DNA from: Ferruginibacter sp.
GTDB taxonomy: Bacteria; Bacteroidota; Bacteroidia; Chitinophagales; Chitinophagaceae
DNA: 64,000 bases
Assembly: GCA_025963635.1 (NCBI GenBank)
Contig: JAOQAK010000091.1
Location: forward strand, 51,769-115,768
Reading direction: 5' to 3'
The notes below the pieces were generated by a model. It made no database searches. It was not told the DNA's origin and saw only the letters and a list, made by a program, of their open reading frames with translations. Of this stretch, positions 17,553 to 26,125 are shown one piece after another. A program made the position numbers and the translations under genes. The first letter of the stretch is position 1. Each line of letters begins with the position of its first letter.

Positions 17553-19028
17553 ATGAAAGTCTTATGTATGCACGCTTTTAAATGCTATCTGCTGATACTG
17601 CCGGTATTAATTTTTAATGGTTTGATGGCTCAGAATTACCAGGCTATCCACGGTTCACCCTATGCAGGCAGCCTCGCCACTGGCAATAACCCCGCCTCAA
17701 TTGTACATGTGCCCTTTGTATGGGATATTACCCCGCTGTCTGTGCAGTTTAAACAAACCACCAATGCCTTTACGATTGAAAAATATGCATTGCTTTCTTC
17801 ACCATCCAATGCAGAAGTGAAAGCAGGAGCAGGCACTAAAAGTCGGTTTGTGTTTACCAACCAGGATATTCATTTGTTGAATGCCCGTGTCAGCCTCAAT
17901 TCAAAAGTGGCTATTGCCTTTGGCGCTAACCTCCGGAGTTACGGCTATGCAGGCACCAATGAAGCTAACTGGCAGGATACCATCCAAAGCCTGAGAGATT
18001 TTATGAAAATCAATTCAGGTAACCTTCCCCTTGAAGGTGACATCCGGGCAAGCGCCTGGGCCGAAGTATATGCAACTTATGCCCGTACCATTGTTGATGA
18101 TGGAGACAGGATACTCAACGGCGGCATTACCTTTAAGGTAACCCGTGGCCTGGCTGGCGGCTTTGGGAAAATGCAGGGCATTCACTATGCGCCTTCCAAT
18201 TCGCCTGCATACACACTCACCAACGGCAGTTTGCAATACATGTATTCGAATAACTTTGACTTTATTGATACCGGCAAAACTGTGGCGCAAAACAGGAAAG
18301 TATTTTTCGATAAAACCTATTCAGGCCTTAGTGCTGATGCCGGGCTTGAGTATATTTTATTATCCGATGAAGAGAATGAGGCAGCGAGCGACTATGCTTA
18401 TGAAACTAAAATTGGCATTTCGCTGATGGATATTGGGGCCAATAGATACAGGAATGGTACCCGCAGCAGGTTGGCAACAGCAGGTAAGGCGGAAATTACC
18501 GATTCCCTTGTAGAGAATAGATTTTCAGATGTGCGAAGTTTTGACAGTTTCAACGATAGCCTTTCTACAATCTCCAATACATTAACGATGCTAAGGGGAG
18601 ACTTTTATATTTATCAGCCTGCCCGTTTAATCATCAATATCGACCAGCACGTTACAAATAATTTTTTTATCAATGCTGAGGTAACTATTCCCATTTTACC
18701 CATTGTGGCGAAAAATACTGCATACGTGAAGGATATGAACCTGCTGGCGTTTACACCAAGATGGGAAATGCAATCGCTGGGCGTATATCTGCCGGTGCTG
18801 TTCAATACCAGGAAACAGTTGTGGGTGGGAGGGGCATTTAAAGCAGGCCCTGTTTTATTCGGTACACACAACCTTGCCAATTTGTTTTCCAAAAACAAGG
18901 CACAAACCGGGGGACTTTATCTTGCTTTTACTGTTAGGCCAGGAAAAAAATATGATAGGAAAGAGCATTACCCAAAAAGCAGGGCAGATCGAAAAGAGAG
19001 GAGGAATGTGGAATGTCCAAAGTTTTAA
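17553..19028 (+). CDS. Probable outer-membrane beta-barrel protein (DUF5723-like)
   Basis: 491 residues. A signal peptide (to about residue 26, FNGLMAQ) is followed by YQAIHGSPYAGSLATGNNPASIVHVPFVWDI and alternating hydrophobic strands with many aromatic residues, as in outer-membrane barrels (LNARVSLNSKVAIAFGANLRS, WAEVYATYARTI, AGLEYILL, LIINIDQHVTNNFFINAEVTI). The pattern fits the Bacteroidota DUF5723-type family, but the family assignment is from memory and not certain. The last ~25 residues are strongly basic (GKKYDRKEHYPKSRADRKERR) and unusual for a barrel end. An alternative start at 17568 (MHAFKCYLL) fits the signal peptide equally well. No neighbour suggests a substrate. Confidence 0.6.
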   Translation: MKVLCMHAFKCYLLILPVLIFNGLMAQNYQAIHGSPYAGSLATGNNPASIVHVPFVWDITPLSVQFKQTTNAFTIEKYALLSSPSNAEVKAGAGTKSRFVFTNQDIHLLNARVSLNSKVAIAFGANLRSYGYAGTNEANWQDTIQSLRDFMKINSGNLPLEGDIRASAWAEVYATYARTIVDDGDRILNGGITFKVTRGLAGGFGKMQGIHYAPSNSPAYTLTNGSLQYMYSNNFDFIDTGKTVAQNRKVFFDKTYSGLSADAGLEYILLSDEENEAASDYAYETKIGISLMDIGANRYRNGTRSRLATAGKAEITDSLVENRFSDVRSFDSFNDSLSTISNTLTMLRGDFYIYQPARLIINIDQHVTNNFFINAEVTIPILPIVAKNTAYVKDMNLLAFTPRWEMQSLGVYLPVLFNTRKQLWVGGAFKAGPVLFGTHNLANLFSKNKAQTGGLYLAFTVRPGKKYDRKEHYPKSRADRKERRNVECPKF

Positions 19029-19080
19029 CAGGCAGTTTCAGCAGCCCTGTTGCGATGAATCTGATCCACAATGATCAATT

Positions 19081-19099
19081 GTACAAGTGTGCGACGCCA
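19081..19099 (+). repeat. Dispersed repeat with GTGCGACGC core, copy 1
   Basis: GTACAAGTGTGCGACGCCA lies between convergent genes. Closely related sequences occur at 46126-46145 and 63781-63800 (both minus strand), and a diverged form in the tandem repeat at 28329-28406. Confidence 0.6.
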
Positions 19100-19138
19100 C
19101 AGAAGAACCACAAAGGTTTGCAGCCCGGACAACAGATT

Positions 19139-19795
19139 TTATAAAGTATGCAAAAGCAATTCATTGAAGTTCTGCAGCGAAGATATTTTTAAATCGGCCG
19201 CATTGAATTTTGCATGCTGGCTTTCATAGCGTGCAGGCACCACTACGCATTTCATCCGGGCGGCTTTTACCGCGATCATGCCGTTGAACGAATCTTCAAA
19301 ACAAATACACTCGAGCGGACTGCTTTTTAGCTGGTCTGCACAGTTTAAAAATACCTGGGGGTGGGGCTTGCCATAAGGTAGTTCTGCAGCAGATGCAATG
19401 GCGTGCAGGTAATTACGGATGCCCAGTTTATCCACTACGACATCAATTAAAAGCTTGCCGGAAGAAGTAGCCAGCCCGATTTTGAAATCACGATCGATAA
19501 AGAAATTGAAAATATGCGCTACCCCTTGCATCGCCCTTCCCTTGGCTGCTACCTTATCTATCACCAATTTAAATATTTCCTGTTGCGCCGCGGCTACATG
19601 TTGCATGGGAATTTTATAAAGATCAAACCACCATTCTACAAATTCTTTGGTACGCATACCGGTGGTAATTGCATGTTGTGCGGGGGTTAAGCGAAAACCA
19701 TATTGTTGAAAGGCTTCATCAGCAGCTTCATTCCATAATGGTTCGGAGTCGATCAGCAATCCGTCCATATCAAATATTACCGTATTCAGTTTCAT
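19139..19795 (-). CDS. HAD-superfamily sugar-phosphate phosphatase (HxpB/beta-PGM-like)
   Basis: 218 residues. Motif I FDMDGLLIDSEP contains the nucleophile and general acid aspartates (DxD). A helical cap domain follows (about residues 17-85, TGMRTKEFVEWW). Motif II is LATSSGK, Lys at YGKPHPQVFLN is motif III, and CICFEDSFNGMIAVKAARMKCVVVP gives motif IV. This arrangement is that of the hexitol/2-deoxyglucose-6-phosphate phosphatase and beta-phosphoglucomutase group; which sugar phosphate it uses cannot be told from sequence alone. A near-consensus -7 element TATCTTTA lies at 19801-19808, 5 nt before the ATG. Neighbouring genes are unrelated. Confidence 0.85.
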   Translation of the reverse strand: MKLNTVIFDMDGLLIDSEPLWNEAADEAFQQYGFRLTPAQHAITTGMRTKEFVEWWFDLYKIPMQHVAAAQQEIFKLVIDKVAAKGRAMQGVAHIFNFFIDRDFKIGLATSSGKLLIDVVVDKLGIRNYLHAIASAAELPYGKPHPQVFLNCADQLKSSPLECICFEDSFNGMIAVKAARMKCVVVPARYESQHAKFNAADLKISSLQNFNELLLHTL

Positions 19796-19971
19796 ACCGG
19801 TAAAGATATTAACTTAATGGGTTGGCAAACAGGCGCTAAGTGTAAAAAGAGGTAAGTAGATTACTCTTTTTGTGATAAGCGAGCATTTGAAGGGCAATGA
19901 ATAAATATAGCACCTCTAAAAAAATGATTATTATGTATATTGCACCACTGATTGCTGCTAAAAAAAACTAC

Positions 19972-20742
19972 ATGGCATCTTTTTTTGCAAGGCTAAAAGA
20001 ATCAAGGTTGGTTAAAGGAATGGTGTATGCTGTTGTTGGCGCATTCTCTTATCCCGGCCTCAACCTGGTAAACAAACTACAGATCAACGGGATGGAAAAC
20101 CTTCACAAACTTCCCAAACAAAATGTATTATTTGTAAGCAATCACCAAACCTATTTTGCGGATGTGATTACCTTTCTCCATATTTTTTGTGCAGTGAGCT
20201 GGCGTAAAAAGCATGCGTTGGGAATTCCTTTTTACCTGCTCTGGCCATTTACACGGGTAAAATATGTGGCTGCTGAAGAGACGATGAAAAGCAACTGGAT
20301 CAGTAAATTATTCAGTCTTGCCGGAGCGATTACCGTAAAGCGGACCTGGCGGGCGGAAGGGCAGGAAGTGAGAAGAAATCTCGATCCCAGCGATACCAGG
20401 AAGATAGAAAGAGCGCTTGAAAATAACTGGGTCATTACTTTTCCGCAAGGCACTACCAAGCCTTTTGCTCCCGGCCGAAAAGGAACGGCATTTATCATTA
20501 AACATTATCGCCCCATTGTAGTTCCCGTGGTAATCAGCGGTTATTGGAGGGCTTTCAATAAAAAGGGATTGAAGTTTAAAAAAACCGGCTCCAGTTTATC
20601 GGTTACTTTTAAAGATCCCCTGGTGATCGACTATGATGATACCACCGAAAATATTTTAGAAAAAGTGATGGATGCTATTGAGCAAAGCAAAAAATTTATG
20701 CTGAAGAGCAAGCATCACCTGATGACCACGCTGGATAAATAA
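19972..20742 (+). CDS. plsC: 1-acyl-sn-glycerol-3-phosphate acyltransferase family protein
   Basis: 256 residues from MASFFARLKESRLVKG; the frame is open back to an ATG at 19897, but homologues as I know them begin with this segment. PlsC-type enzymes transfer an acyl chain to lysophosphatidate or related lipids at the inner membrane. Visible motifs are NHQTYFADV (the HX4D catalytic motif), the substrate-binding block FPQGTTKPFAPGRKGTAFI (FPEGT/R variant with Gln replacing Glu) and VVPVVISGYWRAF. A hydrophobic stretch near residues 12-30 can anchor the protein. The Gln in place of Glu is common in some ornithine- and glycolipid-related acyltransferases, so the exact acceptor is open. Confidence 0.8.
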   Translation: MASFFARLKESRLVKGMVYAVVGAFSYPGLNLVNKLQINGMENLHKLPKQNVLFVSNHQTYFADVITFLHIFCAVSWRKKHALGIPFYLLWPFTRVKYVAAEETMKSNWISKLFSLAGAITVKRTWRAEGQEVRRNLDPSDTRKIERALENNWVITFPQGTTKPFAPGRKGTAFIIKHYRPIVVPVVISGYWRAFNKKGLKFKKTGSSLSVTFKDPLVIDYDDTTENILEKVMDAIEQSKKFMLKSKHHLMTTLDK

Positions 20743-20795
20743 GTGAAAGTCAAATTTGAAAACGGGAAACGGGAAATGTGAAAATTGGAAAATTT

Positions 20796-20965
20796 GAAAA
20801 TGGCTCAATGACAGCATCGCCTACCTCATTAAAAAAAGTGAGCACTTGTTATCGAGATTACAACTAAAAGGAACGCCTTGATTTTTAAATTTGAAAATGA
20901 GAAAATGAGAAAATGGCTCAATGGCGGCATCGCCTGCCTCCTTAAAAAAAGTGAGAACCTGTTGT
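20796..20965. repeat. Two direct copies of a ~57-bp sequence, 113 bp apart
   Basis: Copy A at 20796-20852 and copy B at 20909-20965 share GAAAATGGCTCAATG, GCATCGCCT, TTAAAAAAAGTGAG and TGTT in the same order with a handful of substitutions. Each is preceded by a TTTGAAAAT-type word array. They fill the gap between the acyltransferase gene and the convergent thioesterase gene. Confidence 0.7.
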
Positions 20966-21011
20966 CAGTTTTTATCTCCCCCGGCGCTTATAAATCATCA
21001 ATCCCGAAAGC

Positions 21012-21518
21012 TTAAAAGAACAGTGCTCTCAGCTGTTCGGCATCCTGTGCTTTCATTTTACCGCCCAGTACCAATCTTAACTGCCTTCTTCTTAGTGCGC
21101 CTTCGTACAACTCTTTTTCTTCATCTGTTTCCGCTATCAAAGGATTCACTGGTTTTGGCTTGCTGTTGGGATCAAGTGCTACAAAAGTGAAATAGGCTTC
21201 GTTGCTTTTATATTTGTATTGATGAATGGCATCTTCTCCCCAAACTTTAAGATGCACTTCCATACTGGTATGAAATGCCCTGGTTACCATCGCTTCAATA
21301 TGTACCACGTTGCCCAGTTTGATCGGGGTTTCAAAAGAAATATTATCCACCGATGCAGTTACCACAGGCGCACCGCAATGTTTCATTGCAGCAAGCGCAG
21401 AGGCAATATCCATCCAGTACATCAGCCGTCCGCCCATTAGGTTGCCGAAGGTATTGGTATCATTTGGCAACACCAGTTCTGTCATTACCACCAAAGATTC
21501 ACTTGCTTTCTTCTCCAT
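21012..21518 (-). CDS. Acyl-CoA thioesterase (YciA/hotdog family)
   Basis: 168 residues. Hotdog-fold hydrolase that releases CoA from acyl-CoA in the cytoplasm. The start VVMTELVLPNDTNTFGNLMGGRLMYWMD includes the catalytic Asn/Asp region and the helix typical of the YciA/BACH group, and the later NISFETPIKLGNVVHIEAMVTRAFHTSMEVHLKVW and FTFVALD are conserved strands. The C-terminal ~35 residues are charged and helical. A TATCTTTG -7 element lies 13 nt before the ATG. It is convergent with the acyltransferase, with which it may share lipid metabolism but not an operon. Confidence 0.88.
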   Translation of the reverse strand: MEKKASESLVVMTELVLPNDTNTFGNLMGGRLMYWMDIASALAAMKHCGAPVVTASVDNISFETPIKLGNVVHIEAMVTRAFHTSMEVHLKVWGEDAIHQYKYKSNEAYFTFVALDPNSKPKPVNPLIAETDEEKELYEGALRRRQLRLVLGGKMKAQDAEQLRALFF

Positions 21519-21531
21519 AAATAAATTTGGG

Positions 21532-21539
21532 CAAAGATA
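21532..21539 (-). promoter_or_regulatory. -7 element of the thioesterase promoter
   Basis: TATCTTTG on the minus strand, full match to TAnnTTTG, 13 nt upstream of the ATG at 21518. Confidence 0.6.
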
Positions 21540-21639
21540 CCGGAATGTCTGATGTGTGATTTCATGATTTCTGATCTAAGCAGTACCTATATTGCCTGCA
21601 CCTTAATTGTGAACCAACTCTAACGAACTTGTTTGGTCG

Positions 21640-22695
21640 TTAACGTATTGACGTTTTATTTTGCTTTGCGGTAAGTGCTGCCAGTTGCTTTTGTATGGAG
21701 GAGATCGTGAGGCTTAGTTCTGAGAGTTGTTTTTCGAGTTGAGTATTATTGTTTTTCAGATCGGCGTTTTGAACAGCAAGTTCCTGGATAGCTTTTGTAA
21801 GAACAGGAATTAACCCCATATAATTGATGCCCTTATATTGAAAAATTGTCCCGTTGTCAACATCCTTGTCGTAATTTTCATTCACCAGTTGCGGAAATAC
21901 TTTCTCCATGTCTTGCGCAAGAAAACCCAATTGTTGCTTCTGCGGCAAATTCATTTTACTGTACTCCTTTTTATAATTGTACGAGGAAGGTTTTAATTGC
22001 AATATTTTATCAAGCATCCCTGTGGCTGGTTTTATATTTTCTTTCAGCTTCTGGTCTGAGGCATTCGTCAATGTACCTGTATAGGCAAGGTTTCCGCTAA
22101 AATATCCGGCATAGCCCGCACCTGCATTTACGCCATAGATACCCGCACCGAATCCAAAGCCATCTCCCTCTACACCCCGGCCAATGCCAAAATTATTGGT
22201 GTAGTTATATTTTCCCAGAATGGCCGTGGTAATCGTTGAATTGTTAGCCAGTTCCACTTGTAAAAGCGCTGAATTGGGATTAATAACACCGATACCTACC
22301 CGCCCACTTTGCTTTAGGGTAAATGGCACCTGGTAACCGGTGATGGTAGCAAAATCTGCAGGAGACTGGCTCCCATTAAAGTTTCCAATATAAATATCGC
22401 CATTGGCCGGATTCATCCCCATTACGCCGGCATAACCTGTTTTAATAGCCTTTGCACCCCCGTTATAAAAATAATTAAACCCTATTTCAGGATTATTTGC
22501 CTGGATGGTTACACCGTATCCATCGGCGCCAAACATTGCCACGGCGGCTCCTACGCTACCATTTATTTCCAGTCTTGAATGGGTAGGAGAGTTTGTTCCA
22601 ATTCCCACATTTTGTTGAGAGTAGGCCACTTTTACAAAGAATATGGCTGAAGTAGTTATTGCAAACATGCAAATGAAGGATTTCGATTTCATCAA
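21640..22695 (-). CDS. Secreted protein with C-terminal S74 intramolecular chaperone
   Basis: 351 residues (first of two adjacent ATG codons used). Signal peptide to about residue 26 (VKVAYSQ), then VGIGTNSPTHSRLEING, the usual start of Bacteroidota tail-fibre-like proteins, and a Gly-rich stalk (IGRGVEGDGFGFGAGIYGVN). The S74 domain begins near residue 211 and keeps the Ser213-Asp-Gln-Lys-Leu-Lys218 dyad spacing, followed by LGFLAQDMEKVFPQLV and IQYKGI-like text around residue 285. The last ~60 residues form a coiled coil (LKNNNTQLEKQLSELSLTISS). It is a shorter relative of the protein at 695-2704, with one stalk rather than two repeats. Confidence 0.8.
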   Translation of the reverse strand: MMKSKSFICMFAITTSAIFFVKVAYSQQNVGIGTNSPTHSRLEINGSVGAAVAMFGADGYGVTIQANNPEIGFNYFYNGGAKAIKTGYAGVMGMNPANGDIYIGNFNGSQSPADFATITGYQVPFTLKQSGRVGIGVINPNSALLQVELANNSTITTAILGKYNYTNNFGIGRGVEGDGFGFGAGIYGVNAGAGYAGYFSGNLAYTGTLTNASDQKLKENIKPATGMLDKILQLKPSSYNYKKEYSKMNLPQKQQLGFLAQDMEKVFPQLVNENYDKDVDNGTIFQYKGINYMGLIPVLTKAIQELAVQNADLKNNNTQLEKQLSELSLTISSIQKQLAALTAKQNKTSIR

Positions 22696-23077
22696 TTAGT
22701 TTTTTAAGTGTAAATATTTTTAGCAAGAATCAATAGGGTAGCGAGGCATTTTCAGCGGAAGCTTACTCTGACAAGAATTATAAAGCGGCCTTGTATTTCC
22801 TGCCGCAATGGTTCCGGTATTTTAAATATACGAATTAGGAGTTGCTTCTTTAAAGTTATTTATGACATTGATTGGTTTCGGATTTCAATCAACGGGTTGA
22901 ATGTGTTGATCCATTCGATCGGTTGACGCGTTTGCCAGTATAAAATGACTTGTTGAGGGAAGGCTTGGTATACTGGAAACTGGTATAGTTAATTCGCACC
23001 TGCTTTACCCACTTATAGTCGCCAATAATTCAACATTTACATTCCTTATCTTTTATCTTTGCGGAAATTTATATTTT
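22696..23077. other. Divergent intergenic region, no gene seen
   Basis: 382 bp between divergent genes. It holds the proline dehydrogenase -7 element near its right end and otherwise shows no ORF with a domain, no T-run hairpin and no repeat that recurs in the window. Confidence 0.5.
23054..23061 (+). promoter_or_regulatory. -7 element of the proline dehydrogenase promoter
   Basis: TATCTTTG, full match to TAnnTTTG, 16 nt upstream of the ATG at 23078. No TTG is visible at the usual 19-nt spacing. Confidence 0.6.
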
Positions 23078-24310
23078 ATGGTTAAAAACCCTACTATTTC
23101 CTTCGACAACACCGAATATGCTTTCGCCTGTAAAAAGGATTTCGACCTCAAAATGGCCCATATTCTTTTTTCTATGATGGGTACACAATGGCTGGTTAAT
23201 CTTGGATTAAAGCTTACGCCGCTGGCCATAAAATGGAAAATTCCTTTCACCAATGCGGTCATTCGCAAAAGCATTTTTCAGCAATTTGTTGGCGGAGAAA
23301 CCCTCGAACAAACAGCTGCCGTCGCAAGGAAATTATCCGAATACAATGTGCAGGTAATTCTGGATTATGGAGTGGAAGGTGGTGACGATGGAGAACAGGG
23401 TTTTGATCATTCTACTGAAGAATTTATCCGGGTGATTGACTATGCGTCTACTCAATCCAATATCCCTTTTATGAGTGTAAAAGTAACCGGGTTTTCGCGT
23501 TTTTCTTTATTGGAAAAAATCGATACCCTGATGAACAACACGGAAGGCACCTTAATGAAAAGGTATTTAAAAGCACTCGACTCTTTACCACAGCCGGAGA
23601 AGGAAGAATGGCATAGGGTAAGGCTGCGCATGCTCAGAATCTGTGAAACCGCCCTTGAAAAAAATGTTAGTGTGCTGGTAGATGCAGAAGAAACCTGGAT
23701 ACAGGATCCCGTGGATGCTTTGACAATTTTAATGATGGATACCTTCAATAAAGAAAAGGCGGTGGTTTATAACACCCTGCAAATGTACAGGGCAGATAGG
23801 CTTAAATTTTTGAAGGATTCTTATGAAGCTGCTGAGGAAAGAAACTTTATATTAGGTAACAAACTGGTACGGGGCGCCTATATGGAAAATGAAAGAAAAA
23901 GGGCAGCCGACATGAATTACCCTTCCCCCATACAACCTGATAAGGAAAGCTGCGACCGGGATTACAATGCCGCGGTTGAATTTTCAATCGACCATCTTGA
24001 TAAGATTGCCCTGGTGGTTGCCTCCCATAATGAAGAAAGTAATCTTTACACAACACAATTGCTGGATCAAAAAGAATTGCCGCACAATCATCCGCACGTA
24101 CATTTCTCCCAGTTATATGGAATGAGTGATAATATTACATTTAATCTTGCCAGGGCTGGGTTTAGTGTAAGTAAATATTTGCCCTTCGGACCGATAAAAG
24201 ACGTGATCCCTTACCTGATGAGAAGGGCAGAAGAAAATAGCTCTATGAGCGGGCAAACAGGCAAGGAATTGAATTATATTAAGATGGAAATTAAGAGAAG
24301 GAAGCAGTAG
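23078..24310 (+). CDS. Proline dehydrogenase
   Basis: 410 residues. FAD enzyme that oxidises proline to pyrroline-5-carboxylate, feeding electrons to the quinone pool. The TIM-barrel PRODH domain covers most of the protein: VQVILDYGVEGGDDGE, MSVKVTGFSR, VSVLVDAEETWIQ, VVYNTLQMYR, KLVRGAYMENERKRA (FAD and substrate contacts), VVASHNEESN and the late FGPIKDVIPYLMRRAEENSSM. It is the stand-alone, monofunctional form; no pyrroline-5-carboxylate dehydrogenase is nearby, so the second step must be encoded elsewhere. Length is normal for the Bacteroidota type. A -7 element precedes it and a convergent hairpin region follows. Confidence 0.93.
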   Translation: MVKNPTISFDNTEYAFACKKDFDLKMAHILFSMMGTQWLVNLGLKLTPLAIKWKIPFTNAVIRKSIFQQFVGGETLEQTAAVARKLSEYNVQVILDYGVEGGDDGEQGFDHSTEEFIRVIDYASTQSNIPFMSVKVTGFSRFSLLEKIDTLMNNTEGTLMKRYLKALDSLPQPEKEEWHRVRLRMLRICETALEKNVSVLVDAEETWIQDPVDALTILMMDTFNKEKAVVYNTLQMYRADRLKFLKDSYEAAEERNFILGNKLVRGAYMENERKRAADMNYPSPIQPDKESCDRDYNAAVEFSIDHLDKIALVVASHNEESNLYTTQLLDQKELPHNHPHVHFSQLYGMSDNITFNLARAGFSVSKYLPFGPIKDVIPYLMRRAEENSSMSGQTGKELNYIKMEIKRRKQ

Positions 24311-24489
24311 GTTTCACGCAAAGGGCAAAGGAGCGGAGGCGCAAAGAAAGTTTAGGTGGACTGTTGGTTTCACGCAAAGCCGCAAAGATGCAAAGGCGCA
24401 AAGATCCAGTGATCTTTATATAAGGGTTTAAGCATTCACTGCCAGTGAATAAAATTTACCACCTTTGTTCCTTAGCGTCTTTGCGTGAA
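24311..24489. repeat. CGCAAAG word arrays with inverted partner
   Basis: Two left arms (24311-24350 and 24367-24405) begin with TTTCACGCAAAG and contain repeated GCAAAG words. The right arm (24462-24489) is their reverse complement, ending TTTGCGTGAAA. Small palindromes AAGATCCAGTGATCTT (24401-24416) and ATTCACTGCCAGTGAAT (24434-24450) sit inside. The element separates the convergent proline dehydrogenase and deacetylase-fold genes and may serve as a bidirectional terminator. Confidence 0.75.
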
Positions 24490-24494
24490 AAAAA

Positions 24495-25409
24495 CTATAA
24501 ACCATAAATATCCTTCGCTGTTCTGAATGTATTGCAATGCGCTTCAGTTATAATTTTTACATCTGCACTATAGCCGCCACCCATCGCAACAGCACAGGGA
24601 ATATGATGGTGCTTCAATGTTGAAAAAACCAGTTCATCCCGCTGCCTGCAACCTTCAATGGTCAGTCTCAGTTTTCCATATTTATCAGAAGCTAAAATGT
24701 CTACGCCAGATAAGAAGAAGGCAAAATCAGGTTTTTGTTCATGAATGAGTTTGGGTAATATTTCTTTTAAAATGGAAAGATACACCGCATCATCTGTTCC
24801 ATCTTTGAGCGGGATATCCAGATCGCTTTTCTCTTTATGGAAAGGATAATTGTGATCTCCGTGCATGCTGAAAGTAAAGACCCTTGATTCATTTTCAAAG
24901 ATGCTGGCGGTTCCATTTCCCTGGTGTACATCAAGATCGATGATCAGTATTTTGCTACAAAGCTTTTTGTTCAGCATAAAATTTGCCGCCACGGCCATAT
25001 CATTCAGCAGGCAAAATCCTTCGCCCCTGTCTTTAAACGCATGATGTGTTCCCCCTGCTACATTCAATGCTACTCCATTGGCGAACGCGTAACCGCAGCA
25101 ATCAATGGTTCCTTGTGTGATAACCAGTTCCCGTTCGGTTAGTTGCAGCGATTGAGGAAAACCAATATGCCGTTGTTCCTTCAACGATAGTGTTTGATTT
25201 TTTAATTTGTTGAGATAAGTTTCTTCATGGGTCCATAAAATGATTTCATCTGCGCAGGGTATTGGTACAAATATGTTTTCTGGAGTGATGGTGCCTTCAT
25301 ACAGCAATTGTTCCGGTATCAACTCGTATTTCAACATCGGAAAGCGATGACCTTCAGGAAGAGGATGTGCGTAAATAGGGTGATAAGCAATTTTGAGTAT
25401 ACGGTTCAT
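24495..25409 (-). CDS. Histone-deacetylase-fold (acetylpolyamine amidohydrolase-like) protein
   Basis: 304 residues. Zinc-dependent deacetylase fold. Visible motifs are VALNVAGGTHHAF (active-site His-His), ILIIDLDVHQGNGTA (zinc-binding Asp/His), FTFSMHGDHNYPF and FLSGVDILASDKYGKLRLT (second metal Asp); a general GGGYS motif near residue 280 is the usual end. Bacterial members remove acetyl groups from polyamines, acetoin-related or other small amides, and no histone exists here, so the substrate is open. It follows PdeM with 2 bp between stop and start, so both are translated from one mRNA. Confidence 0.85.
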   Translation of the reverse strand: MNRILKIAYHPIYAHPLPEGHRFPMLKYELIPEQLLYEGTITPENIFVPIPCADEIILWTHEETYLNKLKNQTLSLKEQRHIGFPQSLQLTERELVITQGTIDCCGYAFANGVALNVAGGTHHAFKDRGEGFCLLNDMAVAANFMLNKKLCSKILIIDLDVHQGNGTASIFENESRVFTFSMHGDHNYPFHKEKSDLDIPLKDGTDDAVYLSILKEILPKLIHEQKPDFAFFLSGVDILASDKYGKLRLTIEGCRQRDELVFSTLKHHHIPCAVAMGGGYSADVKIITEAHCNTFRTAKDIYGL

Positions 25410-25411
25410 GT

Positions 25412-26119
25412 TTATACTTTCATGATCCCTCCCAATTCTCCTTTTAAATGATTGTTGGGTAACAGGGCATAAACAGCTTCGCCGCGTTTTGGTTTGATGG
25501 TATAAGTACCCGTAAACCTGCTAAAGGCCGGTAAAACAGCATATTGTTCTCCAAAATAAAAGCAGGGAAAATGCAGCGACTGGTTCGCCAATCCATGGAT
25601 ACTAATACCGGGATGAATATGGCCGCTAAAAAAATACAGCGAAGGATCGATGGGGTCAAGCAACGGATCATTGATATCATGAGTAAACACAAAATTGCCG
25701 ATTTTTAGCGCCCTGCTTACGCTGCCATCTTCGCCACAGCAAACCTGTATACCCGCTCCTGTGTACCAGCTTTCTTTGAGGATATCGTGGTTTCCTTTTA
25801 CCAGCATGATGGCGAGTTGTGCAAAGTCTTTTCTCCACCGGATAAAAAAATCATGTTCTTTATTGTCTACACTGTGAAACATATCGCCGATCACCACCAC
25901 CTGCTGGGGTTTATACAATTGTAACAGGGTTACCAGGCGTTGCATATCTTCTTTAAAAATGGCCTGTGGCACGGCGATTCCGGCTTTTCTGAAATGGCCG
26001 GTTTTACCAAGGTGCAAGTCGGAGAGGATCAGTGTTTTTTGTTCCTGCCAGAAGATGCACCGGTCTGATGAAAGCAAAAAAGTATTGCCCGATAAAGTAT
26101 GCGGAATAAATTGTTTCAT
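25412..26119 (-). CDS. pdeM: Ligase-associated DNA damage response endonuclease PdeM
   Basis: 235 residues. Calcineurin-like metallophosphoesterase with LILSDLHLGKTGHFRKAG (D-x-H), VVVIGDMFHS (GD), LVKGNHD (GNHD) and FSGHIHPG (GHxH), all in the family order. Proteins of this type are usually encoded next to the ATP-dependent ligase, MBL exonuclease and Lhr helicase and are annotated as the fourth member of that repair module. Here it is about 11 kb from the helicase, in an operon with the deacetylase-fold gene. The -7 element TACCTTCG at 26126-26133 ends 6 nt before the ATG. Confidence 0.85.
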   Translation of the reverse strand: MKQFIPHTLSGNTFLLSSDRCIFWQEQKTLILSDLHLGKTGHFRKAGIAVPQAIFKEDMQRLVTLLQLYKPQQVVVIGDMFHSVDNKEHDFFIRWRKDFAQLAIMLVKGNHDILKESWYTGAGIQVCCGEDGSVSRALKIGNFVFTHDINDPLLDPIDPSLYFFSGHIHPGISIHGLANQSLHFPCFYFGEQYAVLPAFSRFTGTYTIKPKRGEAVYALLPNNHLKGELGGIMKV

Positions 26120-26125
26120 TATCCG

